A stretch of 64,000 nucleotides of DNA. It comes from RI-106 sp964496875 (GTDB lineage: Bacteria > Cyanobacteriota > Vampirovibrionia > Obscuribacterales > Obscuribacteraceae). Where the stretch lies: the NCBI GenBank assembly GCA_964496875.1, contig CAZCBH010000019.1, positions 3,406 to 67,405 of the forward strand, written 5' to 3'. A program made the position numbers and the translations under genes. Of this stretch, positions 34,897 through 43,719 are shown piece by piece. Below the pieces are notes generated by a model that searched no databases, was not told the origin of the DNA, and was given only the letters and a program-made list of their open reading frames with translations. Each line of letters begins with the position of its first letter. Position 1 is the first letter of the stretch.

Positions 34897-35715
34897 ATGG
34901 CAGTGACTGATTCCCCCAGCGCCCCCCGGGCTGAGATCGGTATTTTCGGAGGCTCCGGCTTCTACAAATTGCTCGACAGTTACGAAGAGATTGTTGTCGA
35001 GACCCCCTACGGCGCTCCCAGCGACAAAGTCGCCGTGGGCACCCTCGAAGGCAAAAAGGTCGCGTTTATGCCCCGTCATGGCGCCGACCATTCCCTGCCA
35101 CCCCACATGATCAACTACCGCGCCAATATCTGGGCGATGAAATCCCTGGGTGTCTCCCGTTTAATTGCCCCCTGCGCCGCCGGCAGCCTGCAGAAAAACG
35201 TCGCCCCGGGCGAATTCGTAATCTGCGACCAGTTCGTCGACAGGACCTCAGGAAGAAGAGACACTTTTTATGACGGTCCCCGCACCACCCACGTCTCTTC
35301 AGCCGATCCCTATTGCCCCGAATTGCGCGATCTTGCCTACAAAGCAGGCAAGGATGCCGGTATCACCATGCATGACCACGGTACCGTCGTGGTTATTCAA
35401 GGTCCGCGTTTCTCATCCAAAGCCGAATCAGCCTGGTTTTCTTCCATGGGCTGGGAAGTAATCAATATGACTCAGTATCCCGAAGTGCACCTTGCCAAGG
35501 AGCTGGAACTGTGTGTGGTCAACATCTCTTTGATCACCGATTATGACAGCGGCGTCCAGACAGGCTCAGCTCCCGTCTCCCACGCCGAGGTAGTCGAAGT
35601 CTTCACCAGGAACAACGAGAAACTGCAGACCCTGCTCGCCAATCTGGTCAAAGCTATACCTTCAAGGAGCGGCAAGTGCACCTGTGGTGATACATTGAAA
35701 GGGGCCAGAATTTAA
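34897..35715 (+). CDS. mtnP: 5'-methylthioadenosine phosphorylase
   Basis: This 272-residue enzyme phosphorolyses methylthioadenosine to adenine and 5-methylthioribose-1-phosphate in polyamine/methionine salvage. Landmarks are GIFGGSGFYKLL at the N-terminus, MPRHGADHSLPPHMINYRAN (about 53-72), APCAAGSLQ, and the base-binding region VVIQGPRFSSKAESAWFSS with INMTQYPEVHLAKELELC. The ATG at 34897 is chosen because GAGG lies 5 nt upstream and the family begins close to GIFGGSG. The purine product could feed the salvage genes hpt and guaD further right. Confidence 0.94.
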   Translation: MAVTDSPSAPRAEIGIFGGSGFYKLLDSYEEIVVETPYGAPSDKVAVGTLEGKKVAFMPRHGADHSLPPHMINYRANIWAMKSLGVSRLIAPCAAGSLQKNVAPGEFVICDQFVDRTSGRRDTFYDGPRTTHVSSADPYCPELRDLAYKAGKDAGITMHDHGTVVVIQGPRFSSKAESAWFSSMGWEVINMTQYPEVHLAKELELCVVNISLITDYDSGVQTGSAPVSHAEVVEVFTRNNEKLQTLLANLVKAIPSRSGKCTCGDTLKGARI

Positions 35716-35785
35716 CCGGCTATTCGAACAGACCCGGTAATCTATGGCTAAAATAGAAGCTACTCCTGAGCGGATATGACTCTAT

Positions 35786-35977
35786 ATGGTCCTGATCAAT
35801 CTAAACCACATGGTTGCAACTCTGGCGGTCTGTCTCGCCCTGAGCTCCTATCTGGTTCTGAAGCGCTACGGATTTCCGGAGAAGATCGCTATCGGGTCAG
35901 GTATACTCTGCATTCTGCTGGTGGCGATGTTCTGGACCAGTGTCCTTCTGGGAACTGGCGACGACGACGACGACTGA
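35786..35977 (+). CDS. Small membrane protein with poly-Asp C-terminus
   Basis: This 63-residue protein has two hydrophobic helices (about residues 8-24 and 34-55) joined by a short basic loop (LKRYGFPEK), ending in GTGDDDDD. No family is recognised. It lies 35 nt before the M16 protease gene on the same strand, so it may be first in that operon. An overlapping frame (35776-36009) has no protein character. Confidence 0.6.
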   Translation: MVLINLNHMVATLAVCLALSSYLVLKRYGFPEKIAIGSGILCILLVAMFWTSVLLGTGDDDDD

Positions 35978-36011
35978 ATGACGAAAGATACAGGAATATA
36001 AAGGTATAAGA

Positions 36012-37433
36012 ATGATTCAAAAGACGAGTTCGAAAAAGCTGATCGCACTTTCTCTGGCGGTTCTGACCAGTGGCGCGACCGGTCTTATCAACCCGGCATC
36101 GGCTGAGACGGCAGATCAGTTGACCGATCTCCAGATCAAAAATCCGCTCATTCCGATAACCAGAGACTTCAAACTCGACAACGGCATGCGGGTAATAGTC
36201 TCGGAGGACCATTCCACCCCGGTAGCATCCATGGTTATCATCTACGATGTCGGCGCCCGGGACGAAATCAAAGGCAAATCCGGCTTCGCCCATCTCTTCG
36301 AGCATATGATGTTCGAAGGCTCAGAGAACGTGCCCAAAGGCGAATTTTTCAAATACATCCAGTCTGCGGGCGGCAGTCTCAACGCCTCTACCCATGAAGG
36401 TTACACCGACTACTATGTGAAAGTGCCGAGCAACCAGCTCGAACTCGCCTTCTGGCTCGAGTCGGATCGCATGCGCTCTTTGAAAGTAACCGAAGAGAAT
36501 TTCAAGAACCAGCTCGACACTGTCAAAGAAGAAAAACGGCTGCGTATCGACAATAAGCCCTATGTGCCTGCCGAGCTCGAGATGGAAGAGCTCGTCTTCG
36601 ACAACTGGAGCAATGCCCATCCGGTAATAGGTTATTTCGAAGATCTCGAATCTTCTACGGTCAAGGATGTGAAGAGGTTCTTCGATACTTATTACGTCCC
36701 TAACAATGCAGTTATGGCCGTGGTGGGCGACGTAGACTCCGACAAGGTAGAAGCGCTCGCTCGCAAGTATTTCGGCACAATTGCAAGGGGAGCGGAACCA
36801 CCTCGCCCCGATACCAAAGAACCGGTTCAGAAATCGGCCAAATTACTGCGGGTCAAGGACAGTCACGCCAAACTGCCGGCATTCTGGCTGGCCTGGAAGG
36901 CTCCTGCCCGAAGAGAGAAAGCTTCCTATGTGCTCAACCTTCTCCAGGGAGTACTGGCTATGGGACCGTCTTCTCGTCTCTATCAGCGCCTGGTGAAAAA
37001 AGATCAGGTCGCCCTTACGGTGAGCTGCAGCTATGAAGAGCGTCGCGGTCCTTCGAACATCAACTTCTTCGTAATCACAAAACCAGGCAATGATCCGGAG
37101 AAAGTAAAATCGGTCCTGCTCGAAGAGATCAAGAAAATCAAAGAGAGCCCGGTCTCCGAAGAAGAGCTGCAAAAGGCTAAGAACCACATTCTCAAATTGC
37201 TCTTCTCCTCGGGCAGCTACTACTCGCTGCAGGGCAGCCTCGGTAAAGCCGAAAACATCGCCCAGAATGCCTCTTTCTTCGGCAAGCCAGATCTGGTCAA
37301 CGAAGACATAGATACTTATTTAAGTCTATCGGCAGAGGATCTTCAGAAAGTTGCAAATGAGGTATTCACCGAAAGTGGTGTTACCACTGTGGACGTGATC
37401 CCGGCTGATGAGCCGCTGGTCAAAGAAAAATAG
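36012..37433 (+). CDS. M16 family zinc metallopeptidase, active subunit
   Basis: This 473-residue protein has a signal peptide (LIALSLAVLTSGATGLINPASA) and the inverted zinc motif HLFEH (His94, Glu97, His98), followed by the distal Glu in VKEEKRLR. The C-terminal half matches the M16 partner fold, with GPSSRLYQRLV. In M16B peptidases an active and an inactive subunit form a periplasmic heterodimer. The next gene fits the inactive role. It probably degrades small peptides or signal peptides in the periplasm; the substrate is unknown. Confidence 0.93.
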   Translation: MIQKTSSKKLIALSLAVLTSGATGLINPASAETADQLTDLQIKNPLIPITRDFKLDNGMRVIVSEDHSTPVASMVIIYDVGARDEIKGKSGFAHLFEHMMFEGSENVPKGEFFKYIQSAGGSLNASTHEGYTDYYVKVPSNQLELAFWLESDRMRSLKVTEENFKNQLDTVKEEKRLRIDNKPYVPAELEMEELVFDNWSNAHPVIGYFEDLESSTVKDVKRFFDTYYVPNNAVMAVVGDVDSDKVEALARKYFGTIARGAEPPRPDTKEPVQKSAKLLRVKDSHAKLPAFWLAWKAPARREKASYVLNLLQGVLAMGPSSRLYQRLVKKDQVALTVSCSYEERRGPSNINFFVITKPGNDPEKVKSVLLEEIKKIKESPVSEEELQKAKNHILKLLFSSGSYYSLQGSLGKAENIAQNASFFGKPDLVNEDIDTYLSLSAEDLQKVANEVFTESGVTTVDVIPADEPLVKEK

Positions 37434-37490
37434 AGAAGTTATTACCCGCACAAACAAGACTAGAGCAATAGAGAAGTGAGAGATTCCTTG

Positions 37491-39140
37491 ATGAAAAGAA
37501 ACACCAAATATGACACCAGGACTGACGCCGAAAAAGCATCGAAGTCATTGAGAACCGGACTGGTTGCTGCTTCTCTCTTACTGTCCACAGGCTTAACGAC
37601 AATTTCGCCCTGCTGCGCCGCCGGACAAAAGTCCGAACAGAAGCAAGCACCGAAGAAAGAACAGAAGCAAGAACCGTCCAAAACAAGCACCACCGAGACC
37701 ACCGCAAATACGGCACCCAGGCCGGAACCCTGGAGAAAAACCGCTCCGGAAGCGACAGAACCCAGACCCTTTAAGCTCCCGACCGTTGAAACCTATAAGC
37801 TCGAGAACGGACTCAAGGTGCAGCTGGTGGAAGACCACCGCGTACCTTATGTCACTGTCTTTCTCGGATTCAAAGCAGGAAAGCTTCTGGATGACAATCA
37901 GACCCTTGGTGTGGCCCAACTGACCGCCGACATGCTCACCGAAGGCACCGGCTCACGCTCCAGTAAAGAAATAGCCGACCAGATAGACTATATCGGCGGC
38001 AGTCTCGGCGCCCATACCGGTTACGACTTCACACTCCTGAACGGCTCCGCCCTCTCCAACAGCACTCCGAAACTCTTCGAACTCTTCTCCGATGTGCTTC
38101 TCAACCCGTCCTTCCCCGAGGACGAGATCAAGCTGAAAAAAGCAAACTGGCTGCAAGCCCTTATTATGAAGCGCTCCCAGCCGTCATTTCTTCTTGAGGA
38201 GAGATTTCGAAAGGTGATTTTCGGAGGTCACCCATACGGCATCGTGGCTCCGCATCCCGATATGGTTTCGTCCATAACCCAGAAAGACCTCCTGGATTTC
38301 CACAAACAGCACTACATTCCCAACGACGCAATCTTGCTGGTCTTAGGTGATTTCGATAAAAGCAAGATGAAAGAGCTCGTTTCGAGTTCACTGGGAGAGT
38401 GGAAAGCCGGCGAACGCAAAGAGGCTGCTCTGCCGAATGTGCCTTCCCACAAGGGTAGAAAGATCTACCTCGTCAATAGACCCGGATCAGTGCAATCTTC
38501 ACTGAAACTGGGCAACCTCGGAATCAAAAAGACAGATCCGGACTATTTCAAGATCCTGGTCATGAACGAAGTTCTGGGCGGAGCCGCCCACTCCAGGCTC
38601 TTCGCCAACATCCGGGAGAACAAAGGCTATACCTATGGTGCCTACAGCTCCAGTGCCACCAGGGTCCATCCTGATGTCTTCTACGCCTCGGCCGACGTCA
38701 GAACCGATGTCACCGCTGCTTCTCTGCAAGAGTTCCTCTACGAACTCGAGAAGATAAGGAATCTGAAACCGAAAGCAGACGAACTCATCACCGCCAAAAA
38801 CTATTTGACCGGGACCTTCCAGCTCGGCATAGAGACCCAGGCGGGTCTTGCCCAGAGACTCCTGGAAGTCTCTCTTTATGAGTTACCGGAAGACTATCTG
38901 GAAACCTACACGAAAAAAGTGATGGCGGTCACCCCGGAGGATGTGAGAGTGGCTGCTCGTCGCATTATTCAAGCGAAAGACCTGGTAATCACCGTAGTCG
39001 GAGACGCAGAAAAGATCCGACCGGATCTGGAGATGTTCGCTCCTGTCGAAGTCTACAGTACCGAAGGAGAGGTAGTCACCCGGGCGGAAACCACCGGCGC
39101 TAATGATACGGGCTCCGGGTCCGGTGATCCTGATTCCTGA
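37491..39140 (+). CDS. M16 family peptidase-like, inactive partner subunit
   Basis: The ATG at 37491 has GAGAG 8 nt upstream and is preferred over GTG 37476, giving 549 residues. A signal peptide (LVAASLLLSTGLTTISPCCAA) and a Lys/Gln/Thr-rich linker (about 45-85) precede the M16 fold. Where HxxEH should stand it reads AQLTADMLTEGT, so zinc cannot be bound there. The C-terminal domain keeps the substrate-binding Arg/Tyr region ENKGYTYGAYSS. This is the usual pattern for the non-catalytic half of an M16B pair with the gene just upstream. Confidence 0.9.
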   Translation: MKRNTKYDTRTDAEKASKSLRTGLVAASLLLSTGLTTISPCCAAGQKSEQKQAPKKEQKQEPSKTSTTETTANTAPRPEPWRKTAPEATEPRPFKLPTVETYKLENGLKVQLVEDHRVPYVTVFLGFKAGKLLDDNQTLGVAQLTADMLTEGTGSRSSKEIADQIDYIGGSLGAHTGYDFTLLNGSALSNSTPKLFELFSDVLLNPSFPEDEIKLKKANWLQALIMKRSQPSFLLEERFRKVIFGGHPYGIVAPHPDMVSSITQKDLLDFHKQHYIPNDAILLVLGDFDKSKMKELVSSSLGEWKAGERKEAALPNVPSHKGRKIYLVNRPGSVQSSLKLGNLGIKKTDPDYFKILVMNEVLGGAAHSRLFANIRENKGYTYGAYSSSATRVHPDVFYASADVRTDVTAASLQEFLYELEKIRNLKPKADELITAKNYLTGTFQLGIETQAGLAQRLLEVSLYELPEDYLETYTKKVMAVTPEDVRVAARRIIQAKDLVITVVGDAEKIRPDLEMFAPVEVYSTEGEVVTRAETTGANDTGSGSGDPDS

Positions 39141-39201
39141 ATTTATACTGCGTAGCCGGGCACCAAATCGAGTGCCTCTTCGGCGAAGCGAACCAGAAAC
39201 A

Positions 39202-39669
39202 CTACTCGTCAGCTGAATCGCCAGCGCCTATCTTTTTGGGGTTAGTGATCCGATATTCATAGGTAGAGGTAAGCTTGATCCGCCCCGGAGTTTCTAGATT
39301 GGTGTTCAAAATCAGAAAGGGCAGCGGGATACGGACCTCGGTATCGGTGCGGATTGTCAGCACCCTGACATCACTGGCGACCTCATCGCTATAGTATTTG
39401 TACTGGGGACGACCGATGAAGAATCCGCCCATTCCACAGCTATCCATTCCGCCCAGAGCCGCTGTCTGCACCTCTTGCTTATCCTTGCCGTCCAGGGCTT
39501 CCTTGGCCGCCAGCATAATCGAGTCCTTGCAGACCCTGTCGTTATAGATCTTTGCGATGACGATCACATAGATGTTTGCCGAAAGAAGCCCGAGAACAAT
39601 GAGCAGCACGACGGCGAGGCCGATCTCGATAATGCTGTGTCCCCTGGCTGATCGTTTACGAATTGGCAC
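39202..39669 (-). CDS. TadE-like pilin-type membrane protein
   Basis: This 155-residue protein starts at a GTG. A basic leader, RKRSARGHSIIEIGLAVVLL, resembles the TadE/pseudopilin N-terminus (G then x4-E before the hydrophobic helix). An extracytoplasmic part follows with two Cys that may pair (VCKDSIM, MDSCGMGG). Genes of the Tad or type IV assembly machinery are not nearby. The gene converges on the M16 pair. Confidence 0.65.
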   Translation of the reverse strand: MPIRKRSARGHSIIEIGLAVVLLIVLGLLSANIYVIVIAKIYNDRVCKDSIMLAAKEALDGKDKQEVQTAALGGMDSCGMGGFFIGRPQYKYYSDEVASDVRVLTIRTDTEVRIPLPFLILNTNLETPGRIKLTSTYEYRITNPKKIGAGDSADE

Positions 39670-39761
39670 GAACTTTAAAACACCTGAACCAGAAATGAAA
39701 CCTAGATATCCTAGATTAGTTTACCCTTTTACAAGGTAAATATAGCGGCTTTTTAAGAACC

Positions 39762-40340
39762 TCAGTCCGGCAGAGACAGCTCTCCGAGATAAGGCAGTTC
39801 TCTGTAGTTCTCGGCATAGTCGAGCCCATAGCCGACTACGAAAAGATCCTCGATAGAAAAACCGGTATAGTCCGGCTGGTAATCCACCGCTCTTCTGGAG
39901 GGTTTATCCAGGAAGCAAGCCATTTTCAAGGTTCTGGGATGAAACTGTTCGGTCAGATAATCCATAAAGAAGCGAGCCGTCCTTCCGGAATCGACGATAT
40001 CTTCGATAACGAGAATATTTCTCCGGGAAATATTGGGAAGTTCCAGATATGGGGTCTGGATCTTGCCTGAGCTCTCTGTGGCACTGCCATAGCTGGACAA
40101 TCTGACAAACTCGATTTGAAGGGGATCATTGACCGATATATTGCGAACCAGATCGGCCATGAAACAGAATGCCCCTTTCATAACACCGATGACGACAGGA
40201 TTCTCGAGATCCATAAAATCTTTGCTGATCTCTTTACCGAGCACTTCTATGCGCTCCGCAATCTCCTCTTTAGAAAAGATCTGGCTAATCCTGTGATTAT
40301 TACAGGCTTTCGATTCGAGCATGGGTTCACCCTTCTGCAT
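39762..40340 (-). CDS. hpt: Hypoxanthine phosphoribosyltransferase
   Basis: This 192-residue enzyme converts hypoxanthine or guanine plus PRPP to IMP or GMP. Signatures are VVIGVMKGAFCFMADLVR (about 50-67), VRLSSYGSATES, the PRPP loop ILVIEDIVDSGRTARFFMDY (about 108-127), and the closing YGLDYAENYRELPYLGEL. It is encoded 36 nt downstream of guaD on the same strand, so guanine can be either deaminated or salvaged. An internal ATG at 40322 could also be the start. Confidence 0.95.
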   Translation of the reverse strand: MQKGEPMLESKACNNHRISQIFSKEEIAERIEVLGKEISKDFMDLENPVVIGVMKGAFCFMADLVRNISVNDPLQIEFVRLSSYGSATESSGKIQTPYLELPNISRRNILVIEDIVDSGRTARFFMDYLTEQFHPRTLKMACFLDKPSRRAVDYQPDYTGFSIEDLFVVGYGLDYAENYRELPYLGELSLPD

Positions 40341-40376
40341 ACGACTTTAAGCGAAGATCCTAACACGATGGAAGCT

Positions 40377-41690
40377 TTAGGTAGAATTAGAAAAATTCTT
40401 TTTGCCGAACACTTGCCGCCCTCGAATATAAGTAGCCTCCACACAGCGATCATCGCCCAGAAAAACCAGGCTGGAGAGGATGTCGTCGGTCTCTTTTTCG
40501 AGCATGTCTCTGGCGATGGCATTGCGATTGGTAGGATCGACGATTATAAAATCTGCATCTTTTCCCGGCTCCAGCGAGCCTATATGTTGAGACAGGCCCA
40601 GAGCCCGGGCACCGCCAAGAGTAGCCCTGTAGAAGAGATCGGCAGGGGTGAGCCAGTGGCTGGGCTGAATATAATTGGCATCCTTCATCACCTGGAACAT
40701 CGACATCTCCGGTCCGGCAGCCACATCGGAGCCGAGACCGAAACGGATACCGCTCTCCTTGATCTTCTCGAAAGCGAAGATGCCGCTTTTGAGAAAGAAA
40801 TTAGAGCTGGGACAATGGGCGAGCGAACAATCATGCTTTTTGAGATCGGCGAGATCATCGTCATCCAGATGGATGGAATGGGCGAAAACGGTGTTGGTTC
40901 CGAAGAGACCATTCATCTTGTAGACATCCACATAGGAGCGAGCTTCGGGAAACAGCTCCCGGACCAGATCCACCTCGCCCCGGGACTCGGCCAGGTGAGT
41001 ATGGAGATAGCTTCCGGCACTCGCCGCCCAGGCTTCTCCAACTCCTTTCAGTAGCTCCCTGGAAGAAGTCACCGCAAATCGAGGCGTGAAGGCATACTTC
41101 AATCGACCGTTATCTCGGTCGTGCCATCTATCGAAAAGCTCCAGAGATTCTTCAATAGACTGCCGATGTGACTCCTTGAGCGAATCGGGACAGTTCTCGT
41201 CCATCAAAACCTTTCCCATGATGACACGGTTGCCGACTTTCTCGGCCACGGAAAAAGCCCGATCGCAAGAGGTTTTATGAATAGTGGTAAACACGCAAGC
41301 GGTTGTTGTGCCGTTTCTCAAAAGCTCATCGAAAAACCAGTAGGAGAGCTTCTCGGCAAAGTCGACATCCTCGAACTTGATCTCGGCAGGAAAGATATAC
41401 TTCTCCAGCCAGGCAAGTAATTGCTCGCCGGAGCGACCGGTCTGGGCGACCTGGGGCAAATGGATATGCATATCGACAAATCCGGGCAGTATAAGCGATT
41501 TTCCAAGATCTACCACCTGCTCGCCTGCCCCAGGATGTAAATCCTTCCGTTCGCCCACACCACTGATCTTGCCGCATTCATCCACTGCAATGTAGCCATC
41601 GACCAGGTCCAGTCTGCTCCCCGCCTCGACAGGGGTGTATACATGCCCGAGGAATGTTTTCGAAAGCGTACTCTTGGATTCAGCTGCCAT
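40377..41690 (-). CDS. guaD: Guanine deaminase
   Basis: This 437-residue amidohydrolase converts guanine to xanthine and ammonia. The family-specific sequence is LPGFVDMHIHLPQVAQTG followed by LLAWLEKYIFPAE (about 70-105). Other zinc-site segments are THLAESRGEV, FAHSIHLDDDDL, and CPSSNFFLKSG with GLGSDVAAGP. It ends with LEPGKDADFIIVDP, typical of amidohydrolases. It forms an operon with hpt. Confidence 0.95.
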   Translation of the reverse strand: MAAESKSTLSKTFLGHVYTPVEAGSRLDLVDGYIAVDECGKISGVGERKDLHPGAGEQVVDLGKSLILPGFVDMHIHLPQVAQTGRSGEQLLAWLEKYIFPAEIKFEDVDFAEKLSYWFFDELLRNGTTTACVFTTIHKTSCDRAFSVAEKVGNRVIMGKVLMDENCPDSLKESHRQSIEESLELFDRWHDRDNGRLKYAFTPRFAVTSSRELLKGVGEAWAASAGSYLHTHLAESRGEVDLVRELFPEARSYVDVYKMNGLFGTNTVFAHSIHLDDDDLADLKKHDCSLAHCPSSNFFLKSGIFAFEKIKESGIRFGLGSDVAAGPEMSMFQVMKDANYIQPSHWLTPADLFYRATLGGARALGLSQHIGSLEPGKDADFIIVDPTNRNAIARDMLEKETDDILSSLVFLGDDRCVEATYIRGRQVFGKKNFSNST

Positions 41691-41961
41691 CTTGATAATG
41701 AAGAATCGAAACCTAACACGAAAGAGGATGATATCCGATTCTGCCTCTTCCTGCTTCCCTCTACCTGTTTAAAATAGCAGAGATGCGAAAGCTACCACTG
41801 ACGATGGCAGATCTCATATCCCGGCATCATTATCAGCAACACGGGTCAAGGAAGTAGAGGCCGAATCCCGTGAACACCACATAAATAAAGAGAAGGTTTT
41901 TAGCAAAAGATTATGAGGTATGATCAGGGCGTGGCAGAATCCCTTACCAATCAAGGTAGCA

Positions 41962-43632
41962 ATGACAGCGAGCACCCCTCAGAGCCTCACCGCCCACCTC
42001 ATTCTTGACCAGTTGAACACGGAAGGCTGCCGATACTTATTTGGCTCCAATACCTCCTCCGATTCTCCTATAGCCGCAGCGCTTTTAAGAAGCAAATATC
42101 ACTCTAGCGAACGCATCAAGTTCATCGGCGCTCTGCATGAAGCGATAGCGGTATTCATGGCAGCCGGATACTCCCAGGCGACCTCCCTGCCTTCGGTGGT
42201 CAACCTGGTCTCCGGTCAGGGTTTGCTCAACGCCATTCCGGCAATTTACTCGGCATATCGCTCTCAGACTCCGGTCATAATCCTTGCCGACCAGGAAGAC
42301 TCCTATCTGCTCAATGAAGATCCCCCACTGGCTGTAGAACATCACAAGATGGCCAGTTCGGTCTGCAAATTCATGGCCGAAGCCCGTACGGCAAGGGAAG
42401 TCTGCCGCTTGATTCGTCGCGCATTTCACGAAGCGCTTACCCCTCCGAAGGGTCCGGTGGTTCTCTCTATCCCTATAAACCTCTCGCTCTCCACCGCCCG
42501 GGCTCAGGTCCTGACCCCTCCGATATCCAGTCCCCAGGGTGCAGCCGACGAGAACTCCGTCGCTAAAATTGTCCAGAAGCTGACCGAAAGTCACAGTCCA
42601 TGCATAATTTCGGGAAATGAGGTCTCCCAGTATAGAGCACGCAAAGAGGTGGTGTTGATTTCGGATGTGCTCGGCTGTCCGGTATTTTCAGAACCGCTAC
42701 CCACCGGCGTCAACTTTCCCAATCGTCACCCGCATTTTCACGGAGTGTTACCGCTCAATTCGAAAGAAGCCAGTAATTTACTGAGTAAACACGACCTTTT
42801 CCTTCTTCTTGGCGTTCAGAACCGATTGCCTTCGAGAACCGACGGTCCGTCACTATTGCCGGACAACGGCATCGCCATCCAGATCAATATGGATGGCAAG
42901 CTGGCCGGTAAGACTCTTAGATCAAATCTAGCTATTCAGGCTGATATCGCCGAAACTCTGTCCCGCCTCCGGGCTGAGCTTCAACTGCAGGTGGACAAGA
43001 GCTGGCTGAAAGCGGCTAATGTCCGGGCACGAAACACAATTTCGGAGATTGCCGAGAAGCGGCAAAAATTCGAAACCGCCCTCAACTTTCCAGATCCCAA
43101 CAGCCAGACCCCGCTATTCTGGCTTTTGAGAATTCTCGATGGAACCAGACCGCAGAAGTCGGTCATAGTTTCTGATATCAACGAAGCAACCTGCCAGCCT
43201 TTCGAGGTACTCAGCCTGGAGAGCGGCTCTTCATTCTTCTCATCCACCAGCGGGGTCTCGGGCTATGCTTCCGGCGCGACCATGGGAATCCAATGGGCGG
43301 GCAAAGACATTCCCGTCATCTGTATCACCGGCGACGAGTCATTTCTAGGCTATCCCCAGGCCCTCTGGACAGCCGGTCACTACCAGCTCAATTCAAAATT
43401 CATCATCGCCAAGACCCAGGGGGTCCACTCACTCAAGATAGCGCCTTCGGCGCCGGCCAAGAAAGCTTTACGCTGGCAGTTCTCGGATCCCCGCATAGAT
43501 CTCAAGCAAATTGCCGAGGGCTTCGGTATCCAGGCAGAATCGGTCAGAACCTTTGGAGACCTGGAGCCTGCCATTTCGCGGCTTTTCGAGACCAAGGGAC
43601 CCAGGCTTCTGGAAGTGGACGTCATTATCTGA
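41962..43632 (+). CDS. Thiamine-diphosphate-dependent enzyme of the acetolactate-synthase type, with altered TPP motif
   Basis: The ATG at 41962 (AAGGTAGC upstream) is preferred over 41920, giving 556 residues. It has the three-domain layout of acetolactate synthase and benzoylformate decarboxylase. The conserved Glu is in GALHEAIAVFMAAGYSQ (Glu60). The metal/TPP motif normally reads GDG...N(N); here it is GDES (Asp458) and the Asn 27 residues on is Thr485 (IIAKTQG). Cofactor binding may thus be altered or lost. The reaction cannot be named. It lies 87 nt before korA on the same strand, so a link to 2-oxoacid metabolism is possible. Confidence 0.75.
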   Translation: MTASTPQSLTAHLILDQLNTEGCRYLFGSNTSSDSPIAAALLRSKYHSSERIKFIGALHEAIAVFMAAGYSQATSLPSVVNLVSGQGLLNAIPAIYSAYRSQTPVIILADQEDSYLLNEDPPLAVEHHKMASSVCKFMAEARTAREVCRLIRRAFHEALTPPKGPVVLSIPINLSLSTARAQVLTPPISSPQGAADENSVAKIVQKLTESHSPCIISGNEVSQYRARKEVVLISDVLGCPVFSEPLPTGVNFPNRHPHFHGVLPLNSKEASNLLSKHDLFLLLGVQNRLPSRTDGPSLLPDNGIAIQINMDGKLAGKTLRSNLAIQADIAETLSRLRAELQLQVDKSWLKAANVRARNTISEIAEKRQKFETALNFPDPNSQTPLFWLLRILDGTRPQKSVIVSDINEATCQPFEVLSLESGSSFFSSTSGVSGYASGATMGIQWAGKDIPVICITGDESFLGYPQALWTAGHYQLNSKFIIAKTQGVHSLKIAPSAPAKKALRWQFSDPRIDLKQIAEGFGIQAESVRTFGDLEPAISRLFETKGPRLLEVDVII

Positions 43633-43719
43633 TCTCTGGCTAAGAGATAAATAGTAAGTCAAAATGCTTTGCGAAATAGTTAAATCGCGTCAGTTTCGTG
43701 CGAAGAGTTGATAAACTTT

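Noticed and set aside
40116..41054. 312-codon plus-strand frame across hpt and guaD
   Set aside because: It is antisense to two well-identified enzymes and matches no family.
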